Assembly: GCA_022495005.1 (NCBI GenBank)
Contig: JAGYXB010001352.1
Location: forward strand, 1,116,001 to 1,180,000
From: Rhyacophila brunnea
Lineage: Eukaryota; Arthropoda; Insecta; Trichoptera; Rhyacophilidae
Length of the DNA stretch: 64,000 nt
Direction of reading: 5' to 3'
The translations under genes and the position numbers were made by a program. The stretch's first letter is position 1. Each line of letters starts with the position of its first letter. The notes below the pieces were generated by a model, which worked only from the letters and a program-made list of their open reading frames with translations, was not told where the DNA came from and ran no database searches. This document shows, piece by piece, positions 22,973-35,253 of this stretch.

Positions 22973-23804
22973 ATAAATATTTAACACTTAACTTTAAAGC
23001 TTACCGTATTTTAAAGTGTTTAAGTTTTCTAATGCCATGATTAATGAATTAATGAGAAGAGTGAAATTTAAACAGCAGCATCCAACAGCCACATGTCGTT
23101 TATTGTATTTGTGAATTAGCGAGAGTTAATGACTCCAACTTTTCTTTACTCCAACAGCTCGAAGAGTGGAGAAGAACACTAACTATTTCCTCCGCGACTT
23201 AATATACAAACCGACACGTCAATGTTCTGAAGATGCAGCCGCTGCTTTATATTATTATGTGACTTCGTGAGGCAGGGACTCTCATTCAAGTGCCGATGTT
23301 TTATCGACATATAGAGGTATAAATTAATAAACGCGAGAAAGCGACTACAATACTCAAATATTACTCAGTATTGAAATGTGTAATATAATTACTTATGAAC
23401 GGACGGGATTTAAGCCCAAAGCGTGTTTAGAATATATTGAAAGACATCAGTTTACAGCTGACAATATTAATGTTTTTTGCAGTATGTAGTTTCAAATAAC
23501 TCCATCCAACCTTTTTGATTCAATGTTTATGCAAATGTTTTCACTATTAAACGCTATTATTTTAATGGATAAATCGTATGACAATCAGAACTACATTGTC
23601 CATTAAAAGTGTTTCGGAACTGTTAGCGCTGCGAATCCATTTTATTATTACAACGTTTTTCTTAGCACGTATTCTTATTTTTCCGGTGGTTCTTTGTCCG
23701 GTACAAATCTTGCAATCGATTTTTAACTAACTTCCCGACTAACTAGACATTTGAAACTTTTATAATATATCAGAACACAATGCCAATGTATTTTTTAATA
23801 CTTT

Positions 23805-24060
23805 TAGCCATCTTTAAGTAGAATTGAATTCATTTTCAGTTAATTCTGTTTTGTATGAAAAGTCATTTCGACACCATTATTGGTTGCTAGGGGTCTGGGG
23901 TCCTAGCAACAAAAATATTAATATATACGTGCGTTACTATGGGAATCAATATGATATGTCAAGTACAAATTTTTTTGATCGTTTAAGCTAGTCAAGTCAA
24001 GTTTATATGGTTCAACAGAATTTAAAAACGTTGTGTATAAAAAGTTCTTTTTATATTGTA
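23805..24060 (+). repeat. Dispersed repeat R, with internal stem-loop
   Basis: Shared with 31,693-31,945 at high similarity (TTCGACACCATTATTGG, ATATACGTGCGTTACTATGG, TTTTTTTGATCGTTTAAGC), and its last third with 42,963-43,070. It contains GTTGCTAGG...CCTAGCAAC, a short stem-loop kept in both long copies. The 31-kb copy lacks about 27 bp near the 3' end. No coding frame; the GTCAAGTTTATATGGTTCAA region resembles a LINE 3' UTR, but the parent is not in the window. Confidence 0.7.
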
Positions 24061-24070
24061 ATTATTTTTA

Positions 24071-24290
24071 CTATGTCTGATCCTAATATGATCTTATGGG
24101 CCTCCACACAATGGAGGTTGTATTAACAAATTTTTCTTTTTACGATAAATGTATGTTAGCCACTTGCTCAACCTATTACGTCCATACTCTAGGCACAAAA
24201 TGAAAAATGTGTATTTGCCAAACCCTGGATTCGAACCTGGGCCCCAGTACATTATAAGCCGACGCGTAAGCCGCCCAGCCACCGTGGGCA
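24071..24290 (-). mobile_element. SINE A, tRNA-derived, full-length copy
   Basis: On the minus strand a tRNA-like head starts at 24,289 (CCCACGGTGGCTGGGCGGCT) and contains box B AGGTTCGAATCC. GTGGCYGNGCGGCTTAAGCG is typical of serine/leucine (class II) tRNAs. A conserved body follows (GAGCAAGTGGCTAAC), then a small hairpin CCTCCA...TGGAGG and the terminus GATCAGACATAG. Five copies lie in the window: here, 45,402, 52,734, 55,131 and 56,229. Mobilisation would need a partner LINE, not identified. Confidence 0.85.
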
Positions 24291-24328
24291 ATATATTTAT
24301 TTCATAAAGGTATATTTATATATATAAT

Positions 24329-24381
24329 ATAATTTATTATGTTCATTATAATATGTAAAATAAATAAATTTGATTTGATAC
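24329..24381 (+). mobile_element. LINE 3' end fragment
   Basis: About 50 bp (ATTATGTTCATTATAATATG, then TAAATAAATTTGATTTGA) match the 3' terminus of the antisense LINE at 54,130-55,057. It is the tail of a severely 5'-truncated copy. It abuts the hAT MITE at 24,382. Confidence 0.7.
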
Positions 24382-24604
24382 CACAGAACAGATTAAAAAA
24401 TATAATTCCGTGCAATAGTATGTGTGATACACAAATATTAAATGAGCGTCAATGCATAAACCGAGAGCAGGTGTCAGTATTCAATGTATGACATATTCTT
24501 GACACGTGTTTAAGTTTATCCCGTCTTCTTCCACACTCGAGATGGATTGCCTGCTTCTCCACACCCGTTAGGTATTTGAGTTATCATTATTTCTGAGTTC
24601 CCTG
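24382..24604 (-). mobile_element. Short hAT MITE (family M), minus strand
   Basis: The ends CACAGAACAGATT (24,382) and TTTCTGAGTTCCCTG (24,604) are those of the family. The inner part, from the right, keeps CACACCCGTTAGGTATTT and TTGACACGTGTTTAAG. It lacks about 85 bp found in the 39-kb copy. Flanks TTTGATAC and ATGTATAC share 5 of 8 bases, a possible decayed duplication. Confidence 0.75.
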
Positions 24605-27600
24605 ATGTATACCTATGTTTATCGATTATGACATCATTAAAAAGTAACAAAATCAAGTTTATATGAATGAAAATAATGATTGATAGCGTTTAGTCATCCC
24701 CATCGACTAAAACATTGCGTAAAATTAATTTAATGTTAATGTATGTCTATAGGGATGTTGAATAGACTATGTTCCACTTTCCGAGCAAAAAATAATAGCC
24801 AATGTATTTATGTAATTATGAAATAAACGTGTTCCCAATCGGACGCGGGGAACACATTTTGCGCCCCGTGAAATAATGAGTGTGCGAGAAAACCACTTAA
24901 GATATAACTCGTCCGTAAAGCGAGCACGTTTGTTAGTTAAAATTAATAATGTCAGTTTGCTCGCTTCAAAAGTGTGGATATGAAAGACAAACACGTGCAA
25001 GTTAGCCTAAATTACGAGATGAAAATCTTTCTTTACATTCGCGCCGCGGCAAAGTTTAACAATAATTATTATTAAGACGTCGGTTGACTTCAGAAGCGCG
25101 ACTTCAATCCATTAATCGTTACGTATATTTGTATTCAGTAAAAAAAGACGTATTGAACAAGGCCTAGTATTATTAAATGCGAGTGGGAAAACATTCGGCA
25201 TAGTACGTTTAATACCCCCAATATTAGTTAAAGCAAAAAATTCGCAAAAGCTACAACTTGAAACAAGTTTAGGTACAAGTCAAATCAAAAAATCTAAAAT
25301 TCTATAATCACTTTAATATTAGCTATTATTTTTTTTAAATCGACAAACAGTAAAGGAGAATGATGACGAAAACACACCGTATTGAAGACAACATCGATTA
25401 ATGCGATTGTATGAATAAATTTTCAAAGCTATTAGAGTGAGAAATGCAAATCGACCGTGAGAAGTACTGTGAGAATTGAGATTTGTAATCTAATTGAAGA
25501 TTAAAAAAAATACTATAACGGAAGTCTTCTTCTTTTGTAATGGCATCAATTTTTGAAAGCACTTATTTGTGAAACATAAAATTAGCATTTATATTGCCAG
25601 TTTAAAAAGATGTTAAAGCGATCACTGTCTTTTTTATATTATCATATCTATACATATAATATCTAAACTTTCATTAGTGATAACTGATTGAACAATCAAT
25701 AAAAAGTTCATTTTTCTACAGAAAACATAATTATATTATAGGTATATCTTATATAAAAAATCAAGTGAATTGTACGTAATTGAGTACCTAACAAAAACGA
25801 GGAGTCAATACAATAACAGCAGGACATAATTTTCTTTTTGTTAAGACCGCATTCATGCTGAAAATAGAAAAATCTAATTTTTCTATTTGCCAATTAAACC
25901 AAGTTAATAAGAATATAATTTTTAATACCATCAGAAACATACATATTATCATATTAGAAAAAACTAAGATACCGAAATAAGTGTCTTTTTTGCAGATTCC
26001 AATTCCTTGCAAAAATGACTTTCAACTTAAATCAAGATAATGACAATGTCGCAATCAACATAGTGATGTCATAACTAACAAGATTGATAGGGTTAGTCAA
26101 AATTTTAATTTTAAATGTCCTTGCACCTGTTAAACATTTAATTAAATTTTATTCAAGACAGTAACACACATAAACATGGTTTAATCGCACATTTGTATAT
26201 GTTTCTGAGGCCTTGGCATTTACCATAGGGCTAAATGGGCTATAATCCAGGACCCACAACTTAGTAGGAGCCTCGGGATTGGAAAAATACAATTTTAAAA
26301 CAACTATGACGAAGCAGCTGCTGCATACTGCATGAATGAATTTGTTGAGTCGAAAATCTTGACAAAATTAGGTGTACTTAACTACTTTCAATGAAATACG
26401 GTATTATTGAATGTTTACTATTACAAATTTGTATCTCAGAAACTACCGTAGAGTTCAGACATTTTGATACGTAAAAATTGTCGATTTTTCATGGATCGTA
26501 TAGTAAAAAAGCAAGAAGACTATTATAATTATTTAACATTTCGTAAAATGCGTTTTAATAATTTAATAAATTGTTTTTCTGATTCCCATTACGTATCGCT
26601 TCTTCAGGCTAAATACGGACCCTGCTTTCAAAAATATGTATTTTCAATAAAAACAATTATGTTCATTTCTGAATAATAAAAAAAAATACAAATATAAAAC
26701 ATTCGACTATTCTAAATAGTTAACACCTTAACACGTTTCTTTTATTTTTAATGCTCCAAAATATAACTCGAAACAATTCCTTAAATAATACGGTTATCTA
26801 AAATTATCGTTAACACACGGCACTGCATCTTACTTGATTCCAAATGCATACGATTAAAATCAAGCATGACGTATTAAAAATATTTTGCAGTGCTATCTAT
26901 ATTCAACGATATTTGATGTTAAAAAAACATCAAGTCCCCCATTTAACTTCCCGAGATAGTAAACTCACTGAATACGACACAATTAATATGTTAAGTGATT
27001 TGTGGATATAGCCCTGCTGTAGTCAATATTATCAAGTAGGTAGTGCAATACAAAGAGTTCGTATACTTATCTATCCAATAGTCGTTAAATATCTCTGTAA
27101 GAAACACACATTCAAAGTTTATATTTATTAGAATGCGCACTGACCAGTCAAATAATCGAAATAGTGAATGTTTCTGAGTAATTGAAAATGGAGGGCGGAA
27201 GGGGAGACCTGAACAATGGAACGTGACCGAAACTATTCCGTGAGAATCGCTACACTAAACTCAACAATTCAACCTTTTTTAACCTTTACACTTTACAACA
27301 GATTACACACGACTAAACTGAGTTATTATCTGAAGTAATCTTTCGTCAGAAAATTCTCTCCTGCCCCGAGGGCATATTATGTATATAATTATTATTATTC
27401 TATGTATCTAATTTACTAAACTATTCAAATTAGTATTACAGGTGTATGTCTCTACATAATTATATGCAAATACATAATGTACATAAGCAAATACGTCGAT
27501 ATAAACCTCTCTACTAGGCGAAGCACAAATAACAATAATATGAAAGCTAAAATAATATACTTATATTATATTGAGTATTGTTATTTTACTCTCAAAATGA

Positions 27601-28836
27601 GTCTAGCAAAGAACAGATTAATAAGATAGAAATGTGAAAGCCAGTCGCCATGGACCAACGTTTTTAAAGCAGGGTTAATTTTATTATTTTACGCCATAGA
27701 AGCCAAGGGACAAAAAGTGTGCCAACAGTCAACAAATGTTGAATGGGCGTTTCGTTTATGTGACAGACTTTAATGCACTGTATGATACAAATGAAACTAT
27801 TGAAAATAACTAACTTAACTTGTTTTTAAGTGTATCACATATTATTTGACCACGCTTGAGAATCGAGATCCGAATCCCTGGGTCAAACTAAAATAAATTC
27901 GTAAATAGAACAAAATAAGTCTGTCAGTGAAACATTACTTCGTTTAAATATAATATACTTATATATATTTTTTATAATCTACTGTTAATAATGGAACTCC
28001 CAATAAATATAATTTCATAATATGTTGCAGAATAAATTGTATCAAGACACACCCGATCACCCAAGAGGTTTCTCGTAACTCGTCAATACAATGAAAAAGG
28101 GAAATGAGGTGAGTGCGTTATGTAGAAAGAGACACAGTATCACTGGGGCTGTAACTGTGGAGGTACCTCGAGGCTGACAATGGAAGTGAAGTTGAAAAGA
28201 GGTTACTAAGGGTAATGGTTAAATTAGCAGTAATTCATTACGTATTCATAGCAAGTTCACACACGTGCCTTGACATTTGTTTATGATAAAAACCGTTAGT
28301 ATTAGAAGCTTAAGATAAGTTTGTTGTAATGCATTATTTAGATGAACAAATTGTACTAAATCGCAGATACTTAAGTATGTAATTCAAACGACACATCAAT
28401 TGCCCAGTGGTCCTTTTTTGCTTAAATTTCACGTATACTCCCTCAATAGATGGAGATTTTCAACATCTTTGGTATATAAAACATCACAAAATTTAACTCT
28501 AATCACTAAATACTTAAGATATGATAAAACAGGAATGGGGATATAACATAAAAGACGAAATTATTTTATTTCAGCCAGCCATAATTTTATTATGAATAAC
28601 AGCATCTGGGCATCTTTGTAAAATTTGCTTCATACTTATTATCTACCATTGTAATCCGTAAATGAAATAATTTCAACAAAATTACGATTAGATTCACTTT
28701 CTATTCATACAAATTATGACTATGGCCGTGTCTCCGTAACCAAAGAAATAGAGGAAGAGTCCAATTAGGGCATCGCGTGGGACTGACCACAATAATATTA
28801 ATATGTAAAACATGTAGATAGATAACTTACTTACAT
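24605..28836. other. Long AT-rich interval without recognised features
   Basis: Only short chance frames (for example 24,767-25,000, 25,788-26,012 and 26,464-26,676). A fragment near 26,210-26,285 with GGAGCCTCGGGATT may belong to the element type at 2,064. No gene, tRNA or repeat pair was found. Confidence 0.4.
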
Positions 28837-29574
28837 CAGTGGTGCCCTGAAAATGTTCCATCAACCGGTTCGCAAGCAAATATTGAAAACGTCTCCCCAC
28901 GTGATATTTTCTCTGATCGTAAAACATTATATTTTGTCAATTCTTTCAAGTCTGTCAAATTTTCAGAATTTTTGAGTTTCTTATTTCTCGAGAAATCGCA
29001 GCTAAAACTTGAATACTTAAACTTATAAACGGAATTTCTGACATTCGCAGTGAAAAAAATGAACAAGAAAAACTAAATAAAAGCTCTGGACTTTAATTTT
29101 CAAACGGAATTTCTTAAATTTGCAGGCATTTTTTTTTTTGAGCAGGTAATAAAAGGTAAAACGGACTGCAGTGACATTTCTCGAGAAATCAATAAGCCAA
29201 TTTCGAATTCTCGAGAAACAAAATAAACGAGAAATCAGTAATATATATAATTCACCTTTAAATGAACGTCATAATATTACACAATTTAGGGATTTTTTAA
29301 TAACTAAATACGCTCTGGCGCATGTGTCAAACGCATGTTTGACACTCTACCATATACACATATTATAGAATTAATAATTTATGGAAATTATAAAATTATG
29401 AAATTATTTCTTCGTAACATATAATGCAGTACAGCGAATGTATATTAAAAAAATCCTGACTTACCGAAAATATACTAGTAGCTAAATTGATCTGATAATA
29501 TTATTATCATTTGAATGCTAGAATATAGTAAATTGTCATAACCGGTTCGCACGAACAAACAGACGACACCACTG
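28837..29574. mobile_element. hAT-like element without matching flanks
   Basis: The left end CAGTGGTGCCCTGAAAATG and the right end, reverse complemented, CAGTGGTGTCGTCTGTTTG both continue to GAACCGGTT-like sequence, giving inverted ends of about 34 bp. Several CTCGAGAAA motifs lie inside. The 8-bp flanks (ACTTACAT; GCCTAAAA) do not match, so the unit may have decayed or be a recombinant of two copies. Frames inside (28,836-29,066) show no transposase motif. Confidence 0.55.
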
Positions 29575-30077
29575 GCCTAAAAATGATGAAAGTGGATGAT
29601 TTAATGGTTTTAATATAAGTAAGTATAAATGAATGAATGAATGAATGAACGTAAATAATACAATGTCGTAGGTTGATAATAGGTGCACGAAGATTGGTCT
29701 AACAATACGAGACAAAGGAGATGAAGTGTAAGTACACTGGGCGAGCGGTAGTCGGCTTCACTTGTATTAATTGAATATGATTTAGTGGCTTTGTATTAAT
29801 ACAGGTAGGTATGACTTTTTTTATTTTAACCACCTATAATGGATTTACGTGCGTTATGTTTTTTTTAAGAGCTTTTGATTTTAGTGAATCGAATCAACGA
29901 AATACGCAGTAATTTAGGGCATTGTCCGTAAAGTGTGAGAGTAATTTGAAAAGTTTGTTAAATTCCTATGAGATGGCGCTTTAATAAAATTCATAAAGTA
30001 AAATAACTATAATCAAACGATTTCTGTCAAAATTCGAATATAAAATTACTATAAAATTGTTATTTGCCTCTTTTTGC
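29575..30077. other. Intergenic interval with (GAAT)n microsatellite
   Basis: A GAAT repeat of about five units lies at 29,628-29,649. Otherwise unremarkable AT-rich DNA. Confidence 0.6.
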
Positions 30078-30207
30078 CAGCACCATACCAGCCACCATCT
30101 GTAAATTGTATTCTTAGTTCAATGAAAAATAATTCGTTTGACTGATAAAGTTTGGTATGCACTATTTATGTCAGACCTTAACAGCCTACCTCCACCCTTC
30201 GCCACTG
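30078..30207. mobile_element. Foldback hAT MITE, right-end fragment
   Basis: The segment from CAGCCACCATCTG to the end CCCTTCGCCACTG (30,207) matches the right end of the complete copy at 35,254-35,787 (CTTAACAGCCTACCTCCACC). The left part is lost. Confidence 0.75.
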
Positions 30208-30221
30208 ATGTGTATATATGA

Positions 30222-30593
30222 ATCGTCACCTCAATACTACTCGTACAACTAGATAACTTTGATTTGGTCATTGTTGGGAAAATGAAATTTAAACTTTATG
30301 TACTTGATTAACATAAATCTAGGCTATATTTATTATTTTAAATAAATGGAAAATTGTGCTTGTCTAACTGGGAACAATTAAATAATGTTCATCGGTATGA
30401 AAAGATATTGTAGATATATTATTTTATTTATTTAATGCATTTATGGTTTTAAAGTATTCTAATATTTTCAAACACAAAATTAATTAGTTTGATTATTTTG
30501 TAGAGAAGTAAATAATGTAGAATCATATTATTCAATAGCTATCTCAAAAACCGTGAAAATCAAGTTATCTAGTTGTAGTTTTGAGGTGACGAT
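30222..30593. mobile_element. 372-bp MITE with terminal inverted repeats of about 40 bp
   Basis: The left end ATCGTCACCTCAATACTACT and the reverse complement of the right end ATCGTCACCTCAAAACTACA continue to a shared CAACTAGATAACTT. Flanks are similar (ATGTGTATATATG; ATGTGTAATATATG), longer than usual for a simple duplication. The superfamily is not determined. It begins 15 bp after the hAT fragment end. Confidence 0.65.
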
Positions 30594-31692
30594 GTGTAAT
30601 ATATGTATAAATATACCCCGATGTTACTAAATTAATATACTGAACTGCTTAATGACTAAATCACGGAAATTGTGATAAGTATGTAGGTATGTAATTATAC
30701 GAATTACAAAAGGATAAAAAAAATAAAGAAAAACTTTAAAAGAAATCAAACCGATATAATTTACAAGGTAGGTAGATCGGTATTTTCTTTCGAATGCCCG
30801 ATAAGGAAGTGTAGACAGATAGATATTTGTGATCTGAATAAGATAATCAATACAATATAGATAGATGCCGATCAATGCGAAATGCGTGGGTGAAAGTGAT
30901 ATTGTTTTTTTTACCCATAGTGCATAATGTAATTTTTTGTCTATTGTTGCAACACCGTTACAGCGGGCAACATTCAATTCAGAGTACTTATATCTATCTA
31001 ATTTGGAGCAATTTAAACAATCATTTCATGGCTCATTTGAATTTTTTACGCAGTATAATGTTATGAAACATTTGCGATAGCTGTAGATTTTTTCCTTGCA
31101 TTATTATTTAGGTATTTGAGTTTTAAAAAGGTGTGTAATAACTATTTTTTTCAATACATTGAAATGTCTGTAGTGTCTTGAGTTAGTTTCTTGATAATAA
31201 AGTATTCGTAGACAATCTTTCTAGTTTCAGAATGGAAATTGATTTCGCGTCTTGATCAGTCGTCGCAATGTCAAGCATACTACTCATAAAGTACAATCTT
31301 CTAGTACTCGAAATCTAAACTTTACTGAATGGATAAACATTCCATCATTTGTTCCAAATTCCACCATTCAAAAAATAATAGACATAATAGAGATGCAAGT
31401 CATTTTCTGACAATTGATTTATTTTTTAGATTATTGTTTTGATATGGATATAAAATTAACGATAATAAACGGAAGAGTTACGTTATTTTACATCTACGAT
31501 AACTGCTTTATAAAGCTGGATAATATCTGTTATTATATTTTACAATTTTTCACACAGCAAACACCAAAGAGATAAAATTCAACACTAATTTGGATTATGA
31601 ATATTATGTTAAGTATTGACAAATACTTATTGTGTTTATTTGATCCATCTGTTTAATGTTATGTATTTCTTTAACGTATACAGACTCTCAAA
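30594..31692. other. AT-rich interval, nothing recognised
   Basis: A 116-codon minus-strand frame at 30,627-30,977 overlaps a plus-strand frame. Both are rich in hydrophobic codons forced by AT content, with no conserved pattern. Confidence 0.4.
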
Positions 31693-31945
31693 ATAGCCAC
31701 CTTTAAGTAGAATTGAATTCATTTTAATTAATTCTGTTTTTTATGAAAAGTTATTTCGACACCATTATTGGTTGCTAGGGGCTGGGGTCCTAGCAACTAA
31801 ATTATTAATATATACGTGCGTTACTATGGAAATCAATATGACATGTCAAGTACAATTTTTTTGATCGTTTAAGCTAGTCAAGTCAAGTTTATATGGTTCA
31901 ACAGAAAATTTAAAAACGTAATTATTTTCATAATATAACAGAGTG
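31693..31945 (+). repeat. Dispersed repeat R, second copy
   Basis: Co-linear with 23,805-24,060, including the GTTGCTAGG...CCTAGCAAC stem-loop. About 27 bp are missing after AATTTAAAAACG, before TAATTATTTT. Confidence 0.75.
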
Positions 31946-34900
31946 AGTACCTATAACTTTTTTTTTTAAAACTTTTATGAAAAAACGTCATATGAGGTAC
32001 CTACACATTTATGTTTTCGAGATACTTAAGATTTGTAACTGATTTAACACGTGACATAGGCCTACTTATCAAGTTCAAATCCTAAAAAAGGAAGTTTCCT
32101 TAATTCCGTGATTGGTATCGTGAATTCCAATCTCAAAATCTTGGGATAAAAAATTCTATCCCGGATTACAATCCTTACTACCGACTTTATAGTAATGAAA
32201 TGAAATATTTTAAACAAAGTTTGAAAACGTACTGAAAAGTTAATTAATCAACTACACATTTTTTTGTTCATTTATGATTAATAATGAAATTATAATGACG
32301 TTATCAGTTATTCTCAAAGTAGGGGAAGTCCTTACAAAGGAGACGAAATGGGAAAGGTCACCGTCCAGAGAAGATGCCTTTTAATTTCGTTAGCTGAATA
32401 AGTAAACCGGGCAGAGGCAGAGGGCGCTGGTTTGTTATAAAATTGCACCACTCCGTGAACTCTCTCGCAAGTGTGGGGGTGCTTGAAGAACAGACGTTAA
32501 GAACCATTAAGTAATGAAAATCTTAAAAAAGTGCGGTTATTAATTTGGACAAGAAAACTTGCCGAGAATATTGGGCAAATAAATTATGTCAACCACAACG
32601 CTTCGGTTATGTAAACAGCAGTTTAAATAACTACTAAATTAAACGAAATATAAACTGAAAAAAATAGCAAATATTCGGCGTATATTGACTGCCAGTCTTT
32701 GTTAGTACATTAATTACCACATTTAAATAGCATGTTAATTATATCGAATGTCGACCCAATCGTTACGCGCTAGGTGCGTTTTTAGTCCAATGTATTAATT
32801 AAAATTAAATCTGTGGTTTAATAAAAAATATTCTATTAGGTGGGTACCTATTTGGTGGTTAGATGTAAATTGTATACGCAGTTCACCGTATAGGTACATT
32901 ATCGCCGTGAGCTTTTGTCTTAGTAAAAGATGGCTGTATACCTAATAGTATTTGAGACTAAATTCTGCGATGTACGAGGAGCATTTGACTGAATGGTCAT
33001 TTAGTACACACGTGTATTTTTTTTTAGATAGGAAATTTGACATTAATATATTATTAACTACTTATAAGTAATTCGGAATTCTTCCGGTACATACTTACAT
33101 TTTCATTTTACTATATATAGGTGTATGATTATGACGTGGCATTCCTTCGGTACATACATCCTAGTTTATTCTAGTGCTGTGTTTTAAATTGTAATATGTC
33201 TGAATAAGCTATTATACAATTATGGTACATACAATATTAGTATTCACAATTCTGTGGGAAAATTCAGCTCTATATTAGCTGTATATTCTTATTATTTTAT
33301 ATTAAGCCCTTTCTCAACATTCAAATAATAATATTACGTAGGTATTTAAATTGATTTATGATAAATTTCCAGGACATGTTTTTATGACATAAGACGATAC
33401 GTAAAAAATAGCATCATTCTATGAATATATACACAGCAATATTAAAATTTTAGTTTCATCAAAATATGACATAACAATGTATTATTCCGTAATCATAGCA
33501 TCGTGTCATTCACTGAATTGTTATGAGCAGTTATTAATTCTTTTTTACTAATTAAAACCTGGCCAGGTGATCGTTTATCGCGTTAAACGTGTAAGAAAAG
33601 ATATTACATAAAAGCAGACGCAACGATAAAGCTTTGAAACTTTACCTTTTTAAAAAAAAATACAAATTGTGACGTAAAAATGTTAGGCGCCCATGCCACG
33701 TGATGACCCCAGCGCGGTAGTCGTCCGTCGGCACGTGTCGCCCGAAAGCTCTTGTACGTTACTTTTAATGGGAAGCTTTTCATAACGCCGCCGACTGCGC
33801 GCGACCGGACCCGAAAGGACACGACCGTGCGCCTGCAGTGTTATAAAATGATAATCCTGGAACCCGACAAATTAAATGACACGGGTTTTATTATAAGTGG
33901 CCTTATCCCGAATTTCATAAGCGTAACTCATTCACTTAGAATAATGAATAGGTAACGAAAATTTTTCAAGTTAAGGGGATTCGTAAAAGGTGTTTATTTA
34001 TATATTTTTTTTGCTAAAAAAAAATAACTTAACCTATAAATTAATTATATTCGACATAATATCAATTGTTTTAAATAATCTAATAAAATAAATATGAATA
34101 ACATTTTGAATAGGAAATTCGGAGGATCGCAGCAGTTAAAAATGTTAATTCATCCGCTCCATGCTCCGATTAAAACGTTCAAGTCGAATTACCAATGTAG
34201 AAAAAAATGCATGAAATAAACAGCTAAGTAATTTATTTAAAATATCAATCATCCGTCATAATTGATTATACTTAATAAAGAATAATATAATTGTAGAAAG
34301 TAAATCATATTTTATTATTTGCCTTTATATCGTTTAAATTTAATTATAGAACAGAAAATAGACGAAAATTTGTAGCAGTAAAAAATGTGTGTCTTGAGAA
34401 CTCCAGACGAAGCCCCATTGCTGCTTTGCTCTACTGTTTTCCTTCAACGCTCTGGGGAAAACTCGTACTTATTGATAAACTATTTTTTTTTTTTCAATGA
34501 ATAATTTCAAAGATTAAGATTCAAAAACTTTTATTGAACATACATAATTTGAGTCCTGGAACTCCTGGGTGTCATATTTTTTCAATTTTTTTCCCCCAAT
34601 AGTTACATATTTCTCAGTAGTGTTTTCAAATTATGTACGCTTATTAATATTTTTCTGTTTTTATTCCATTTTAGTTCTGTACCTAAAAGTCAAAATGTCT
34701 TAAGTCAGATTTTGCTGAAAATTATTTCGTTGGTACCTAAATTCATTCTAAGCCAATTCACATGTGAGTACATAATATATTCATAACAGAAACCTGGACA
34801 TTCAAAAACTATATACTCGTACTCTATTAATATTAAGGGTATGCAATATCTTAAATCGCGGTTTTCTATTTTTTTTTACTTGAGATACATTGTCTCTCGG

Positions 34901-35245
34901 GTACAGAGATTTATTTATCCATGTCATAGAAAATGGTGGACGTATGAAAGTAATAATTATGTAATGATGGAATATATTATTAATTTCTCACAATTGGCCG
35001 ACAGCAGTAAAAAGTTAAAAGAAAAAAAATATTTTCAAATATATTAATTTCAACATAATTTTATTGTCTTTTATCGTATGTTATTTTAATTTAATTTTTA
35101 ATATCTATCGTAGGATTCGTAGGTAGGTACTACCTTAATGCGTTATAAGAAACATTCACATACTTTAAAATCAAATCAAATATATATATATATACGATGT
35201 TTTATATAAACGATTATATAGACTGTCAACACACTCCATTATGCT
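31946..35245. other. AT-rich interval with a CpG-dense patch
   Basis: No gene structure could be supported. A short direct duplication (ATTCYTYCGGTACATAC) occurs near 33,076 and 33,142. The GC-richer stretch near 32,330-32,480 is featureless. The CpG patch at 33,685-33,840 is listed separately. Confidence 0.4.
33685..33840. promoter_or_regulatory. CpG-dense patch with two E-boxes (candidate regulatory)
   Basis: About 150 bp hold more than 20 CpG dinucleotides, far above the surrounding DNA, and two CACGTG E-boxes (33,697-33,702; 33,732-33,737). Short frames cross it on both strands (33,752-33,955 plus; 33,604-33,822 minus). It could be a promoter or first exon of an unseen gene, or a remnant of foreign composition. 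No TATA box or start could be assigned. Confidence 0.35.
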
Positions 35246-35253
35246 GTGTTCTT

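Noticed and set aside
32100..32170. Third copy of the CCCGGG-ended hAT element
   Set aside because: Some resemblance (GAATTCCAATCTC; TCTATCCCGG) but no end, no inverted partner and no duplication.
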